Under the pieces are notes generated by a model. It worked only from the letters and a program-made list of their open reading frames with translations, did not search any database and was not told the DNA's origin. The position numbers were made by a program, and so were the translations under genes. Source: Streptantibioticus ferralitis (GTDB taxonomy: Bacteria; Actinomycetota; Actinomycetes; Streptomycetales; Streptomycetaceae). Taken from it: a stretch of DNA of 64,000 bases. This document shows, piece after piece, positions 36,617-45,159 of the stretch; the first letter of the stretch is position 1; each line of letters opens with the position of its first letter. Where the stretch lies: assembly GCF_029223525.1 (NCBI RefSeq), contig NZ_JARHTQ010000002.1, positions 372,001-436,000 of the forward strand. The letters run 5' to 3'.

Positions 36617-36772
36617 GTGATGGACGCGGTAGCGGCCGGGGCGCGGCTCCTCGGGCTCGCCGAGGTCCAGTGGCGGAGCCCGGTGTGGAACGAGGGAGCG
36701 GTCCGCTGCTACGACCGCCTTGGCGCACACGCCGAGGAGAAGCTCCGCTGCACGTTGTCAGTGCCGGGCTGA
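36617..36772 (+). pseudogene. GNAT acetyltransferase C-terminal fossil
   Basis: Ten bases after the encapsulin stop a frame reads ARLLGLAEVQWRSPVWNEGA then VRCYDRLGAHAEEKLRCTLS and a stop. The phrase W..P.WN..A..(C/F)YDRLGA is the standard end of GNAT enzymes (motif B). The first two thirds of the enzyme are absent. A GTG at 36617 could start a 51-residue peptide, but that would lack the acetyl-CoA site. Confidence 0.6.
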
Positions 36773-36788
36773 CCCGAGTTGGCAGGGC

Positions 36789-39671
36789 TCAGGTCGGCTC
36801 GATCGCCACGATCTGCCCCGTGGCGCCGATCTCCGTGAACCGGTGGGTGAGCGCGGCGGCCGCGCGGTCGTCGTCTCGGTTGTGGTACAGCGCGATGGCC
36901 GTGTCGAGGTGGGCGGATCCCTCCTCGACGCGGCCCAGGCGGGACAGGAAGGCGGCGAACTGTGCTTCGGCGAGGCCTCGCAGATGCTCGTCGCCGGTGT
37001 AGGAGCTCAGCTCGATGACGCGGCGCCAGGTCGTCTCGGATTCCTCGGTCCGCCCCAGGCGGTCCAAGGCGGCGGCTTCGAAGAGCATCGCCCCCAGGTA
37101 CTGCTGACTGAGGGGCTTGCCCGCCATCAGGTGCCGGGCCCGCCTGGCTCGTCGCAGCACCTCCTCGGGCGCCGCGGACCGCAGGTCGGCGACACAGGCG
37201 CGGAGCAGGACGAACGCCTCCAGGCTCGGGTCGCCCGTCGCACGGGCCTCCTCCAGCGCTGTCGCGAAGCACCGTCCGGCGAGCTCGGGCCGGCCGAGGT
37301 CGAGGTGGATTCCGGCCAGCATGCCGACCGTGATCACGCGATGGCGGTCCCCTTCGGGGTGCAGCTTCAGCGCGCGCTCCAGATACGGAAGGGCCTCGTC
37401 GGGCCGGTTCAACTGACCGAGCACGATGCCCATCGAGGTGTGCGTCCTGGCCAGCGCGGCCGGGTCCGCCAATCGCCGCGCGGCCCGCAGACCCGCGGTG
37501 GCGCAGTCGAGCCAGCCGTTCAGGCCGGTGCAGACGTAGTAGCCCGCGGCGTTGTCGGCCAGCCGCCAGGCGCGGTCGTGGTCCCCCGAATCGGTGCAGA
37601 CATCGACCAGCGCCCGGATCACCGACGCCTCCGATCTCCACCAGACCATCGCGTCCCGGGTGTCCTTGAACCGTGGCAGGTCCTTCGGCCCCGCGCCCAG
37701 CGGCCTGCACGGGGTGCCGTCGTCTCCGAAGACCAGCACGCAGGCCGCGGCCGTCGCGGCGAGGTAGTAGTCGGCCAGCCGGGCTGCCGCCCGTGCCCGG
37801 TCCGCCTCGCCCACCTCCTCGTTCAGTACCTGCGAGCAGTAGAGCCGGACCAGGTCATGGGCCTGGTAGCGGCCGGGGCTGGACTCGTTGACCAGGTGCA
37901 GGGCGGCCAGCGCCACCAGCGCGCGGCGTCCGGCGGCCAGCGGCCGGTCGAGCAGCGCGGCGGCGGCCGTCGCGTCGATCTCGGTTCCCGGGTGCAGGGC
38001 GAGCAGCGGCAGCAGGCGCTCGGCTTCCGCAGGCAACTGGCGCCGGGTCAGGGCCAGTTCGCGCTCCACGCTGAGCTGGCAGGGCACACCGAGGGCGGCG
38101 AGCCGGGCCCGCTCGTCCTCCAACTCGCCGACCAGGTCGGCGACCGACCAGGCGGGACGGGCGGCGAGGCGGGCGAGGGCGATGCTCAGCGCCAGCGGCA
38201 GATGGTCACACAGCTCGACCAGCCGCCGCGACGCGCCGGGATCCTCCAGCGCACGCCGGTCACCGAGGCGCAGCCGCAGCAGTTCGTGGGCCGCCGTGGT
38301 GGTGAAGGTTCCGACCGGTTGGAAGGCGACGCCCTCCCGTGCGATCAGCTCCTCCAGCGCATGCCGACTGCACACCACCGTCACGGCCGGGCCGCGATCG
38401 GGCAGGAACGCAGCGACGTCATCGGTCCGCAAGACGTTGTCCAGGACGACCAGCACTCGGCGACCGCGGACGCGGTCCCGGTAGAGGGCCGAGCGCGCGG
38501 CCACGCCATCCGGGATCCCGTCCTCGGGCACGCCCATGGCCCGCAGGAACGTGTGCAGAACATCGCTGGGATCGGCTGGACCGCCGGTACTGAAACCCCG
38601 TAGATCGCCGAAGAGTTGCCCGTCCGGAAACCGGTCCGCGACGGCGTGGGCCCAGCGCACCACCAGCGAGGTCTTCCCGCTCCCGGCGGGCCCCGCGACG
38701 ACGGCCAGCCGCGCCATGGGCTCGGCGTCCGGCCCGCACATCTGGTCCAGCCGCGCCCACTCCTCGTTCCGCTCCACGAACCCGGTCAGCGCACGTGGCA
38801 GCAGGCGTGCCGCGAGGTAGGCGGCGGCTTGCGGCGGGGTGGTGTCGGCGCTCGGCTCAGCTGCCTGGGCGCACCCCGTCACCGTTGCCGCCAGCGCCGC
38901 GAGGGCCGGGTCGGCGCGCAGGATCCGCTCGTACAGGCTCTGCAGCCCGGGGCCCGGCGACACCCCGAGTTCGTCGGCCAGTTGGCGTTGGGCGTCGAGG
39001 AAGACACCGATCGCCTCGGCCTGGCGGCCACCGCGGTACAGGGCGAGCATGAGCAACTCACGCAGGCGTTCCCGCAGCGGATGCCGGGCGGCCAGCTCGC
39101 TCAGCTCGGCAACCACCTCGGCGTGCCTGCCGAGTTCCAGCCCGGCTTCCAGCCGCTGCTGGCCGGCGTTGAGCAACAGCTCGGTCAGCCGGTCGCGTTG
39201 GCTGGCCGCGAACGGGCCCGGCAGACCGGCCAGCGGGGTTCCCTGAGGCAGCGCCAGCGCTTCGGCCAGGATGTGTTCGGCCCGCTCCAGCTGTCCGGTG
39301 GCACGGGCTCGCGCCGCAGCACCGAGCGCGCCCTCGATGACACCGGCATCGACGCACTCGGCGGACACCTCGAGTGCGTACCCGCCGCCCACCGACACCA
39401 ACGGACCGGGCCTGCCTCCGGCCGGGTCCAGACTTCCGCGCAGTCTGGAGACGTAGCTGCGCAGCGTGCGGACGGCGGAAGCAGGCAACTCCTCGCCCCA
39501 GATCGCGTGCAGCAGTTCGTCCACGCCCACTGGACGCCCACCGCGCAGCAGCAACATGGCGAGCACCACCCGCTGCTGGGGAGATCCCACCACCAGTGGA
39601 GTGTCCGCACGCCAGGCCCGCACCGGGCCCAGCACCGCGAACCGCAGAGCGTCATCCGCTCGATCCGGCAT
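36789..39671 (-). CDS. AfsR-like SARP regulator with NB-ARC and TPR domains
   Basis: 960 residues from ATG at 39671 (GGAGGG upstream). Residues 10-105: OmpR-type winged helix (LRFAVLGPVRAWR, QQRVVLAMLLLRGG, VRTLRSYVSRLRGSLDP). About 105-255: bacterial transcriptional activation domain (LGRHAEVVAELSELAARHPL, GVSPGPGLQSLYERIL). Then NB-ARC ATPase with P-loop GPAGSGKTSLV and a later VLVVLDNVL; then TPR helices. Such proteins activate secondary-metabolism genes. Phased 11-nt repeats lie 130-190 bp upstream and suggest autoregulation or control of the divergent gene. Confidence 0.92.
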   Translation of the reverse strand: MPDRADDALRFAVLGPVRAWRADTPLVVGSPQQRVVLAMLLLRGGRPVGVDELLHAIWGEELPASAVRTLRSYVSRLRGSLDPAGGRPGPLVSVGGGYALEVSAECVDAGVIEGALGAAARARATGQLERAEHILAEALALPQGTPLAGLPGPFAASQRDRLTELLLNAGQQRLEAGLELGRHAEVVAELSELAARHPLRERLRELLMLALYRGGRQAEAIGVFLDAQRQLADELGVSPGPGLQSLYERILRADPALAALAATVTGCAQAAEPSADTTPPQAAAYLAARLLPRALTGFVERNEEWARLDQMCGPDAEPMARLAVVAGPAGSGKTSLVVRWAHAVADRFPDGQLFGDLRGFSTGGPADPSDVLHTFLRAMGVPEDGIPDGVAARSALYRDRVRGRRVLVVLDNVLRTDDVAAFLPDRGPAVTVVCSRHALEELIAREGVAFQPVGTFTTTAAHELLRLRLGDRRALEDPGASRRLVELCDHLPLALSIALARLAARPAWSVADLVGELEDERARLAALGVPCQLSVERELALTRRQLPAEAERLLPLLALHPGTEIDATAAAALLDRPLAAGRRALVALAALHLVNESSPGRYQAHDLVRLYCSQVLNEEVGEADRARAAARLADYYLAATAAACVLVFGDDGTPCRPLGAGPKDLPRFKDTRDAMVWWRSEASVIRALVDVCTDSGDHDRAWRLADNAAGYYVCTGLNGWLDCATAGLRAARRLADPAALARTHTSMGIVLGQLNRPDEALPYLERALKLHPEGDRHRVITVGMLAGIHLDLGRPELAGRCFATALEEARATGDPSLEAFVLLRACVADLRSAAPEEVLRRARRARHLMAGKPLSQQYLGAMLFEAAALDRLGRTEESETTWRRVIELSSYTGDEHLRGLAEAQFAAFLSRLGRVEEGSAHLDTAIALYHNRDDDRAAAALTHRFTEIGATGQIVAIEPT

Positions 39672-39800
39672 CGACGCCCTCCACCCCACAGCGTTCGAAG
39701 AATGAAGGCCGAGTCCCGCCAGGTTCCGGTGAGCCATCCGCGTTCCCCCGCGCAATGGCCGGCCAGCTCAGCGGTTCCGGCCGTCGCGAGCAAGCGAACT

Positions 39801-39861
39801 CTAACCTCGCGCCAGCCGATCGCCAACCTCACGTCCACCGATCGCCAACCCCGCACCATCC
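39801..39861. repeat. six 11-nt phased direct repeats, SARP operator type
   Basis: CTAACC, CCAGCC, CCAACC, TCCACC, CCAACC and CCATCC begin at 39801, 39812, 39823, 39834, 39845 and 39856: exact 11-nt spacing, one DNA turn each. SARP proteins bind heptamer repeats with this spacing. The array lies between the divergent AfsR-like gene and the secreted beta-helix gene. Confidence 0.75.
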
Positions 39862-40045
39862 ACGGGGTGGGACGGTAGACGTGCCGGTGCCCACGCCAGG
39901 CGGTCCTCGCGCCTGCGAAGACCCGCGGCCCACCGGACTACTCTGGCCTGCCCGTTGGCCCAGACCATCGCCGTGCCATAGTCCACCGTGGGCATCGAGT
40001 CCCCCCAACCATCGGTTTCACACCATGACGCATGAGGAGACGCCC

Positions 40046-41617
40046 GTGACACGGGCCAGACATCAGGTGCGCAAGCACCGCCGCCTGTTCATGGCGGCGG
40101 CAGCCGTGCTGGCCGGGGCGGCGGTTGCCGTCGTCGTCGAGACCGGAGCCCAGGGGGCCAACCACGCCCAACCGCGCGCCGCTTCCGCATCGTCCGCTCC
40201 CACCAGCGGGAAGTGGCTCGGACTGAGCCACGGCCACCTGGTCTACGGGCATGACGCGCAGGGCAACCGCATACCCGACTACTCGTACGCCGGGTACGAC
40301 GGCGGCGGTGTGGCGCTGCCGCAGGTGCCGGCCCGGGTGAACGTACCCGCTCCCGGGACCGGTGACGAGACCGCGACCATCCAGGCCGCCATCGACAAGG
40401 CGTCGGCGCTGCCGCTGGACGTCAACGGGTTCCGCGGCGCCGTCCAACTCGCCAAGGGCAGCTACCACATCGCGGGCCAGCTGCACATCACCGCCAGCGG
40501 TGTGGTCCTGCGCGGCGCCGGTACCAGCTCCTCGGGCACGACCCTGGTCGCCGACCAGCCGACCGTGCGCACCCTGCTGACCATCGGCGCCAAGTCCCGC
40601 TACACCACCGTCGGCACCGCGCAGCAGGTCACCGACGACTACGTTCCGGTCGGCGGCACCACCCTCACCCTTGGCAGCACCCAGGGGCTGTCGGTGGGGG
40701 ACGAGGTGGTGGTGGAGCGGCCGACCACTCAGGCGTGGATCGACGCGATCGGGATGACCGGCGCCTGGTCGCCGAACTGGAGCCTGAGGTCCGAGCGGAA
40801 GATCACCGCCATCAACGGCGACAGGGTGACCATCGACTTCCCGCTGACCACGGCACTGGAGAAGCAGTACACCCAGGCCACCGTCTACCGCTACAGCTTC
40901 CCGCGGATCGACCACGTCGGTGTGGAGAACCTCAGCGAAGACGGCCAGGCCATGTCCGCCGCTCCCGACTACTCCAAGTCCTTCTACAACGCGGCCCCTT
41001 GGGAGTTCAACGCGGTCGAGGACTCCTGGGTGAACAACGTCGTCTGGCACCACTTCGGGGGGAGCGGCCAGACCGCTCTCGGCCCGCAGAGCCGCCGGAT
41101 CTCGGTGCTGCACACCCAGGCACTGGACATGATCACCACGAACAGCTCGGCCCGCTCCGAGGCGTATCTGCTGCAGGGCCAGGAGAACCTGGTGCAGGAC
41201 TGCGCGGTGACCGCGGCCAAGATCCACGCCTTCTCCACCTACGGCCGCCAGGCCGGTCCCAACGCGTTCGCCAACTGCAAGGCCACACTGGTGAAGGACA
41301 CCTATGACGCCGGTGGCCATGAACGCTGGGGGAGCGGCACGCTCTACGACAACGTGAGCGTCGACGGCTCACTGCTGCTGGTCAACAACGGCAGCCGGGG
41401 CACCGGTCACGGCTGGTCCGACGCCAACAGCACCGCCTACAACTGCACCACCCAGCAGTACATGGTCGAGGAACCGCCCACCGCCCACAACTGGGCCATC
41501 GGCTGCACCGGAACCCTGATGAACGGCAGCGACGGACAGGTCCAGTCGTCCGGCCAACACACGATGCCGACCAGCCTGTACGCCCAGCAGCTGCTGGACC
41601 GCGGCGCGACGCACTGA
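40046..41617 (+). CDS. secreted right-handed beta-helix protein (pectate-lyase superfamily)
   Basis: 523 residues from GTG at 40046, which has GAGGAG 7 nt upstream; an ATG 7 codons earlier lacks a site. Arg-rich N-terminus and one hydrophobic segment (LFMAAAAVLAGAAVAVVVET) form a signal peptide. The mature part begins with a pectate-lyase-3 type opening (GDETATIQAAIDKAS, GAVQLAKGSYHIAGQLHI, VVLRGAGTSSSGTTLV) and continues as beta-helix turns with many Asn/Ser. A polysaccharide lyase or hydrolase role is likely; catalytic residues cannot be assigned. Divergent from the AfsR-like gene. Confidence 0.85.
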   Translation: MTRARHQVRKHRRLFMAAAAVLAGAAVAVVVETGAQGANHAQPRAASASSAPTSGKWLGLSHGHLVYGHDAQGNRIPDYSYAGYDGGGVALPQVPARVNVPAPGTGDETATIQAAIDKASALPLDVNGFRGAVQLAKGSYHIAGQLHITASGVVLRGAGTSSSGTTLVADQPTVRTLLTIGAKSRYTTVGTAQQVTDDYVPVGGTTLTLGSTQGLSVGDEVVVERPTTQAWIDAIGMTGAWSPNWSLRSERKITAINGDRVTIDFPLTTALEKQYTQATVYRYSFPRIDHVGVENLSEDGQAMSAAPDYSKSFYNAAPWEFNAVEDSWVNNVVWHHFGGSGQTALGPQSRRISVLHTQALDMITTNSSARSEAYLLQGQENLVQDCAVTAAKIHAFSTYGRQAGPNAFANCKATLVKDTYDAGGHERWGSGTLYDNVSVDGSLLLVNNGSRGTGHGWSDANSTAYNCTTQQYMVEEPPTAHNWAIGCTGTLMNGSDGQVQSSGQHTMPTSLYAQQLLDRGATH

Positions 41618-41630
41618 CGCTCGCCATCAT

Positions 41631-41662
41631 GTGGCCGCAGGGACCACCGTCCCTGCGGCCAC
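41631..41662 (+). terminator. hairpin terminator after the beta-helix gene
   Basis: GTGGCCGCAGGGAC and GTCCCTGCGGCCAC form a perfect 14-bp stem with loop CACC, 13 bp after the stop codon. Confidence 0.85.
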
Positions 41663-41704
41663 TGCGCTTTCCGTCAGGCCGGGGCCACTGCGCCTTTCGT
41701 CAGG
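41657..41704. repeat. 22-bp direct repeat, two copies
   Basis: Copies at 41657-41678 and 41683-41704 are identical at 20 of 22 positions (GGCCACTGCGC then YTTYCGTCAGG). The first overlaps the right arm of the terminator. The set lies just before a second SARP-type repeat array. Confidence 0.7.
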
Positions 41705-41734
41705 GCAGGTTGACGACCCGGCTCCAGTCGATCT

Positions 41735-41784
41735 TCAACCTGTCGTCAATCTGGCGTCAACCTGTCGAAAACCTTTCGTCAATC
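41735..41784. repeat. five 11-nt phased direct repeats, SARP operator type
   Basis: TCAACC, TCAATC, TCAACC, AAAACC and TCAATC begin at 41735, 41746, 41757, 41768 and 41779, exactly 11 nt apart, with GTC or similar in front of most units. An inverted half GGTTGAC lies just upstream at 41708. This resembles AfsR/SARP boxes with a GTCA core. The next gene downstream is the GNAT enzyme. Confidence 0.75.
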
Positions 41785-42002
41785 GCGCGGCGCGACCGTA
41801 CGCGTGTCGGCGCCGGACCACTCCTCGTCGACCCCAGGAAGCGCCGTCCGCGCGGCCTGTTGGCCCCATGCCCGACCTGCCTGACGCGACCCCGACAGGC
41901 CCTCACCAGCGCCCCGCGCCCCCCACGGCGAACTCCATCTCGCCTGCCCGGCCGCCGCTGGGCGCCCTCTCCCATCCCACCGCTGAAGGACCCAGGCCCC
42001 CA

Positions 42003-42704
42003 GTGCCCGCACCCGTATTCCTCTGCGGCCGCATCGTGCGGCTGGAGCCGCTCGCCGAGCACCACATCGAGGCCCTGACCGTGGCCGCGGGCGAGGATCG
42101 CGGCAGCTATGCCTTCACACCCGTGCCCAGCGGGGCGGAGGCGACGGAACGATACGTCGCCGATGCGCTGGCGGCCCAGGCGGCCGGACGGGCGCTGCCC
42201 TTCGCCACGGTGCGGGTGGCGGACGGCCTGGTGGTGGGCTCGACACGGTTCTGCGAGCTGGACTACTGGCAGGGACCGGTGATCTGGCCGCCGGCCCCGC
42301 ACGGCCCGCTCGGCGACCCGCTGACCGCGATCCCCGACGCCACCGAGATCGGCGGCACCTGGCTTTCCGCCCGCGCCCAGGGCACCGGGATCAACACCGA
42401 GGCCAAGCTGCTGATGCTGCGCCACGCCTTCGAGACCTGGGGGGTGCGGCGCGTCTCCATGCGCGCCGACGCCCGCAACACCCGCTCGCGCGCGGCGATC
42501 GAACGGCTCGGCGCGGTCCTCGACGGAGTCCACCGGGCGCACACCCGGGGCCTGGACGGCATGGTCCGGGGGACAGCGTTCTACTCGATCCTGGACGAGG
42601 AGTGGCCCCAGGTGCGGGTCCGGCTCGAACAGCGGGTCGCGGCGGACCCGGCGGCGGAAGCGGCCCCCGCGGCGGAAGGCGAGCGCCCGCTCGTCTCGGC
42701 GTAA
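42003..42704 (+). CDS. GNAT-family N-acetyltransferase (RimJ/RimL-like)
   Basis: About 233 residues from GTG at 42003; the frame extends to an ATG at 41868, which would add a Pro-rich 45-residue arm with no ribosome site. The start FLCGRIVRLEPLAEHHIEAL, the acetyl-CoA region GGTWLSARAQGTGINTEAKL and the end VRRVSMRADARNTRSRAAIE RLGA (written apart here) fit the Rim-type subgroup. Substrate may be a ribosomal protein, another protein or a small amine. SARP-type repeats lie upstream. Confidence 0.82.
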   Translation: MPAPVFLCGRIVRLEPLAEHHIEALTVAAGEDRGSYAFTPVPSGAEATERYVADALAAQAAGRALPFATVRVADGLVVGSTRFCELDYWQGPVIWPPAPHGPLGDPLTAIPDATEIGGTWLSARAQGTGINTEAKLLMLRHAFETWGVRRVSMRADARNTRSRAAIERLGAVLDGVHRAHTRGLDGMVRGTAFYSILDEEWPQVRVRLEQRVAADPAAEAAPAAEGERPLVSA

Positions 42705-42737
42705 CGGTCAGTTGAACACTCTGTTTGCACCGTTTCG

Positions 42738-42766
42738 TTGACAATGGATTGTGCGCCCGCTCATTC
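42738..42766 (+). promoter_or_regulatory. sigma-70-like promoter for a leaderless message
   Basis: TTGACA (42738-42743) is followed after 17 bp by TCATTC (42761-42766), a weak -10. Transcription would start close to 42773, directly at the ATG (42774) of the next gene, which has no ribosome site. This suggests a leaderless mRNA. Confidence 0.45.
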
Positions 42767-42773
42767 TGGTCGC

Positions 42774-43214
42774 ATGCCATCGAATCCCGATCCCTCGTCC
42801 GACCTCTTCGCCGCCCCCGATCCGGACCAGGCGCGAGCGCGCCGGGTGTACGCCTCGCTGGCCCGTATCGCCGAGCGGCACGCGGCCTCCGGCGCGCAGC
42901 GCCTCCGGCAGGCGCATCCGACGGTCCTCGGTCCGCACGAAGCCATCCGGCTGGTGTCGTTCCTGCTCGGCGGCGCCGCACTCGCCGAGGCGGGCGAGCC
43001 TGACGTGGACCACGCCGACATCACCGCCGCCCTGAGCCTGGTGCCGCTGGCTCGCGGCGAGATGGACGAACTGGAAGCCGGGCTTCTGCGGATGGCGCGG
43101 GGGCGCGGTATGACCTGGCAGGAGATCGCCTTCGGCCTGGGTCTCGGCACTCCCCAGGCCGCCAGGCAGCGCTATGAACGACTGGCCGGTCGTACCGCCG
43201 TCGAAGCGGAGTAG
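42774..43214 (+). CDS. small HTH-containing protein, probable DNA-binding
   Basis: 146 residues. N-terminal half is helical and unremarkable; near the middle DITAALSLVPLARGEMDELE leads into LLRMARGRGMTWQEIAFGLG LGTPQAARQRYERL (split here), a clear helix-turn-helix of the sigma-4 or Streptomyces small-regulator type. I do not recognise a named family but think related proteins are common in Streptomyces. No ribosome site; see the promoter entry. Confidence 0.65.
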   Translation: MPSNPDPSSDLFAAPDPDQARARRVYASLARIAERHAASGAQRLRQAHPTVLGPHEAIRLVSFLLGGAALAEAGEPDVDHADITAALSLVPLARGEMDELEAGLLRMARGRGMTWQEIAFGLGLGTPQAARQRYERLAGRTAVEAE

Positions 43215-43266
43215 GGCGCGGGCTCCGGGCGCGGTCGAGGCTTAGGGGGGAAGTTTCCGGCCAGCA

Positions 43267-43318
43267 TGTTGAAGTTTCAACAACGGCTCCCTATGATGGA
43301 GAAAGTTCAACATTGAAC
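43267..43318 (+). promoter_or_regulatory. yceI promoter flanked by two palindromic operators
   Basis: Operator 1 TGTTGAA-GT-TTCAACA (43267-43282, 7-bp arms) overlaps the -35 TTGAAG (43269-43274). After 17 bp the -10 TATGAT stands at 43292-43297. Operator 2 GTTCAA-CA-TTGAAC (43305-43318) covers the expected transcription start. The TTGAA..TTCAA type is bound by MarR-family repressors. No such gene is adjacent. Confidence 0.75.
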
Positions 43319-43342
43319 CAGTATCTCTCCGAGGAGTTCCCC

Positions 43343-43948
43343 ATGGGTCTGTTCAGCCGTAAGCCCGACACCGCCACCGAGGCCGCCCCGGTGCCCGCCG
43401 CCCAGGACCTGTCGCACCTCACCGGCATCTACGCCATCGACCCCACGCACAGCGAGATCGGCTTCGCCGTCCGCCATGCCATGGTCACCACCGTGCGCGG
43501 ACAGTTCTCCGAGTACGAGGGCAAGCTGCACCTGGACGGTGGCGACCCGTCCCGCTCCACCGCCGAGGTCCTGATCAAGGTCGCCAGCATCGACACCAAC
43601 CAGGAGCAGCGCGACGGCCATCTGCGCACCGGAGACTTCTTCGACGCCGAGACCCACCCCGAGATCGCCTTCCGCAGCACCTCCGCCCAGCAGCTCGACG
43701 CGGAGACGTACCGACTCACCGGCGACCTCACCATCAAGGGCACCAGCAAGCCGGTGTCGGTCGACTTCACCCTCAATGGCAGCGCCAAGGACCTGTACGG
43801 CAACGAGCGGGTCGGCTTCGAGGGCAGCACCACCATCAACCGCACCGACTGGGGGCTGACCTACAACGCCGCGCTGGAGACCGGTGGTGTCCTGATCGGC
43901 GAGAAGGTCAAGCTCACCTTTGACATCTCGGCCATCAAGTCGGCCTGA
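43343..43948 (+). CDS. YceI-family polyisoprenoid-binding protein
   Basis: 201 residues from ATG at 43343 with GAGGAG upstream. The lipocalin-like family core is clear: YAIDPTHSEIGFAVRHAMVT, GQFSEYEGKLHLDG, SVDFTLNG, GFEGSTTINRTDWGLTYN and GEKVKLTFDI. Instead of a signal peptide it has a short cytoplasmic-looking arm (MGLFSRKPDTATEAAP). YceI proteins carry isoprenoid lipids; in actinobacteria they often respond to oxidative or acid stress, consistent with a MarR-type operator. Confidence 0.92.
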   Translation: MGLFSRKPDTATEAAPVPAAQDLSHLTGIYAIDPTHSEIGFAVRHAMVTTVRGQFSEYEGKLHLDGGDPSRSTAEVLIKVASIDTNQEQRDGHLRTGDFFDAETHPEIAFRSTSAQQLDAETYRLTGDLTIKGTSKPVSVDFTLNGSAKDLYGNERVGFEGSTTINRTDWGLTYNAALETGGVLIGEKVKLTFDISAIKSA

Positions 43949-44006
43949 TCCACCGCCCGTTGGTACCCATCGCCATCGGCGATCCGCCGCGGAACGGCAC
44001 AGGCGC

Positions 44007-44990
44007 TCAGCTCAGAGCGCCTTCCGCCGCGGCGAGCGTCGCCGTGTGGCCGAACAGGCCCGGTAGGCCGCCCGAGTGCAGGAAGACCGTGCGTTGTCCG
44101 GCGGTCACGTCACCGTCCTCGATCGCCGCGATCAGACCGGCCATCGCACGTCCGGTGTAGATCGGATCGAGCACGATGCCCTCAGTGCGGGCGGCCACGG
44201 TCAGCGCGGCCATGACCGGATCGGTCAACACGCTGTATCCGCCGCCCACTTGGTCGAGGCGCAACCTCAACTCCGGCGCGCAGTGCGTGCCGGACAGCCC
44301 GCGGACCAGATCGGACACCGTCCGGGCCGGCTCGGCGACGGCACCGCAGTGGACCCCCAGCACCCGCTCGGGACCGAGCTGGTCGACGAGGCCCGCCATG
44401 GTGCCGCCGGAACCGACCGCGACGACGACGGTCGTCAGGTCCGGTGCCTGGGTGAGCAGTTCACGCCCGCACTCGACGTAGCCGCGCGCACCGATCACAC
44501 TCGAACCGCCGAGGGGGATCAAGGCCGGAACGGCGCCCTGCCGCCGCAGCCGCTCGGCCACCTGCCCGGCGGCGGCGTCAAGCGGCTCCCCGTGCACATC
44601 ACCGGCCCACACCACCGTGGCGCCGAAGAGTCCGTCGAGTGCGATGTTGCCCGACGACGAGGAGCCGGGCTCGCCGGCGAGCACGAGCACCACGTCGAGT
44701 CCCAGCCGTGCGCCAGCGGCGGCCGTCAGACGCGCGTGGTTGCTCTGCGGTGCGCCGGTGGTCACCAGTACCGTGGCGCCGTCGGCCAGCGCCGCGGCGC
44801 AGATCCACTCAAGCTTGCGCACCTTGTTCCCACCGCCGCCGAGACCGGTGAGGTCGTCGCGCTTGACCCACAGGTCGTCCGGGCCGAGCCCGAGAGTGCG
44901 GGCCAGCCGGGGCATCGGCTCCAGCGGGGTGGGCCAGGTACCGAACGTCACCCGCTGCGGGGTTCGGCTGTCCGAAATCTTCGTCACCAT
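44007..44990 (-). CDS. PLP-dependent D-cysteine desulfhydrase / ACC deaminase family
   Basis: 327 residues from ATG at 44990 (followed by GTG, either possible). The fold-type II tryptophan-synthase-beta-like core is visible: LWVKRDDLTGLGGGGNKVRK with the PLP-binding lysine, TTGAPQSNHARLTAAAGARL, SSGNIALDGLFGA and VAVGSGGTMAGL, then FLHSGGLPGLFG near the end. Members either break D-cysteine to pyruvate, ammonia and sulfide, or deaminate 1-aminocyclopropane-1-carboxylate. The sequence does not decide between the two. Single gene, divergent from the LtrA-like gene. Confidence 0.85.
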   Translation of the reverse strand: MVTKISDSRTPQRVTFGTWPTPLEPMPRLARTLGLGPDDLWVKRDDLTGLGGGGNKVRKLEWICAAALADGATVLVTTGAPQSNHARLTAAAGARLGLDVVLVLAGEPGSSSSGNIALDGLFGATVVWAGDVHGEPLDAAAGQVAERLRRQGAVPALIPLGGSSVIGARGYVECGRELLTQAPDLTTVVVAVGSGGTMAGLVDQLGPERVLGVHCGAVAEPARTVSDLVRGLSGTHCAPELRLRLDQVGGGYSVLTDPVMAALTVAARTEGIVLDPIYTGRAMAGLIAAIEDGDVTAGQRTVFLHSGGLPGLFGHTATLAAAEGALS

Positions 44991-45159
44991 CTCTCGTCCG
45001 CGACACGGGTGCGCGCGTCGGCAGATCATCCTGCCACGGCATCGATCACTCAACCTGACGAAGCCGCCCACGTCCAGGCGCCGGCCGACCATGCGCTCCG
45101 TCGCACCGTCCGCCACCCGACGTCGATGCCGGTAGCGGCTGGTCTGGAACAATCCCCGC

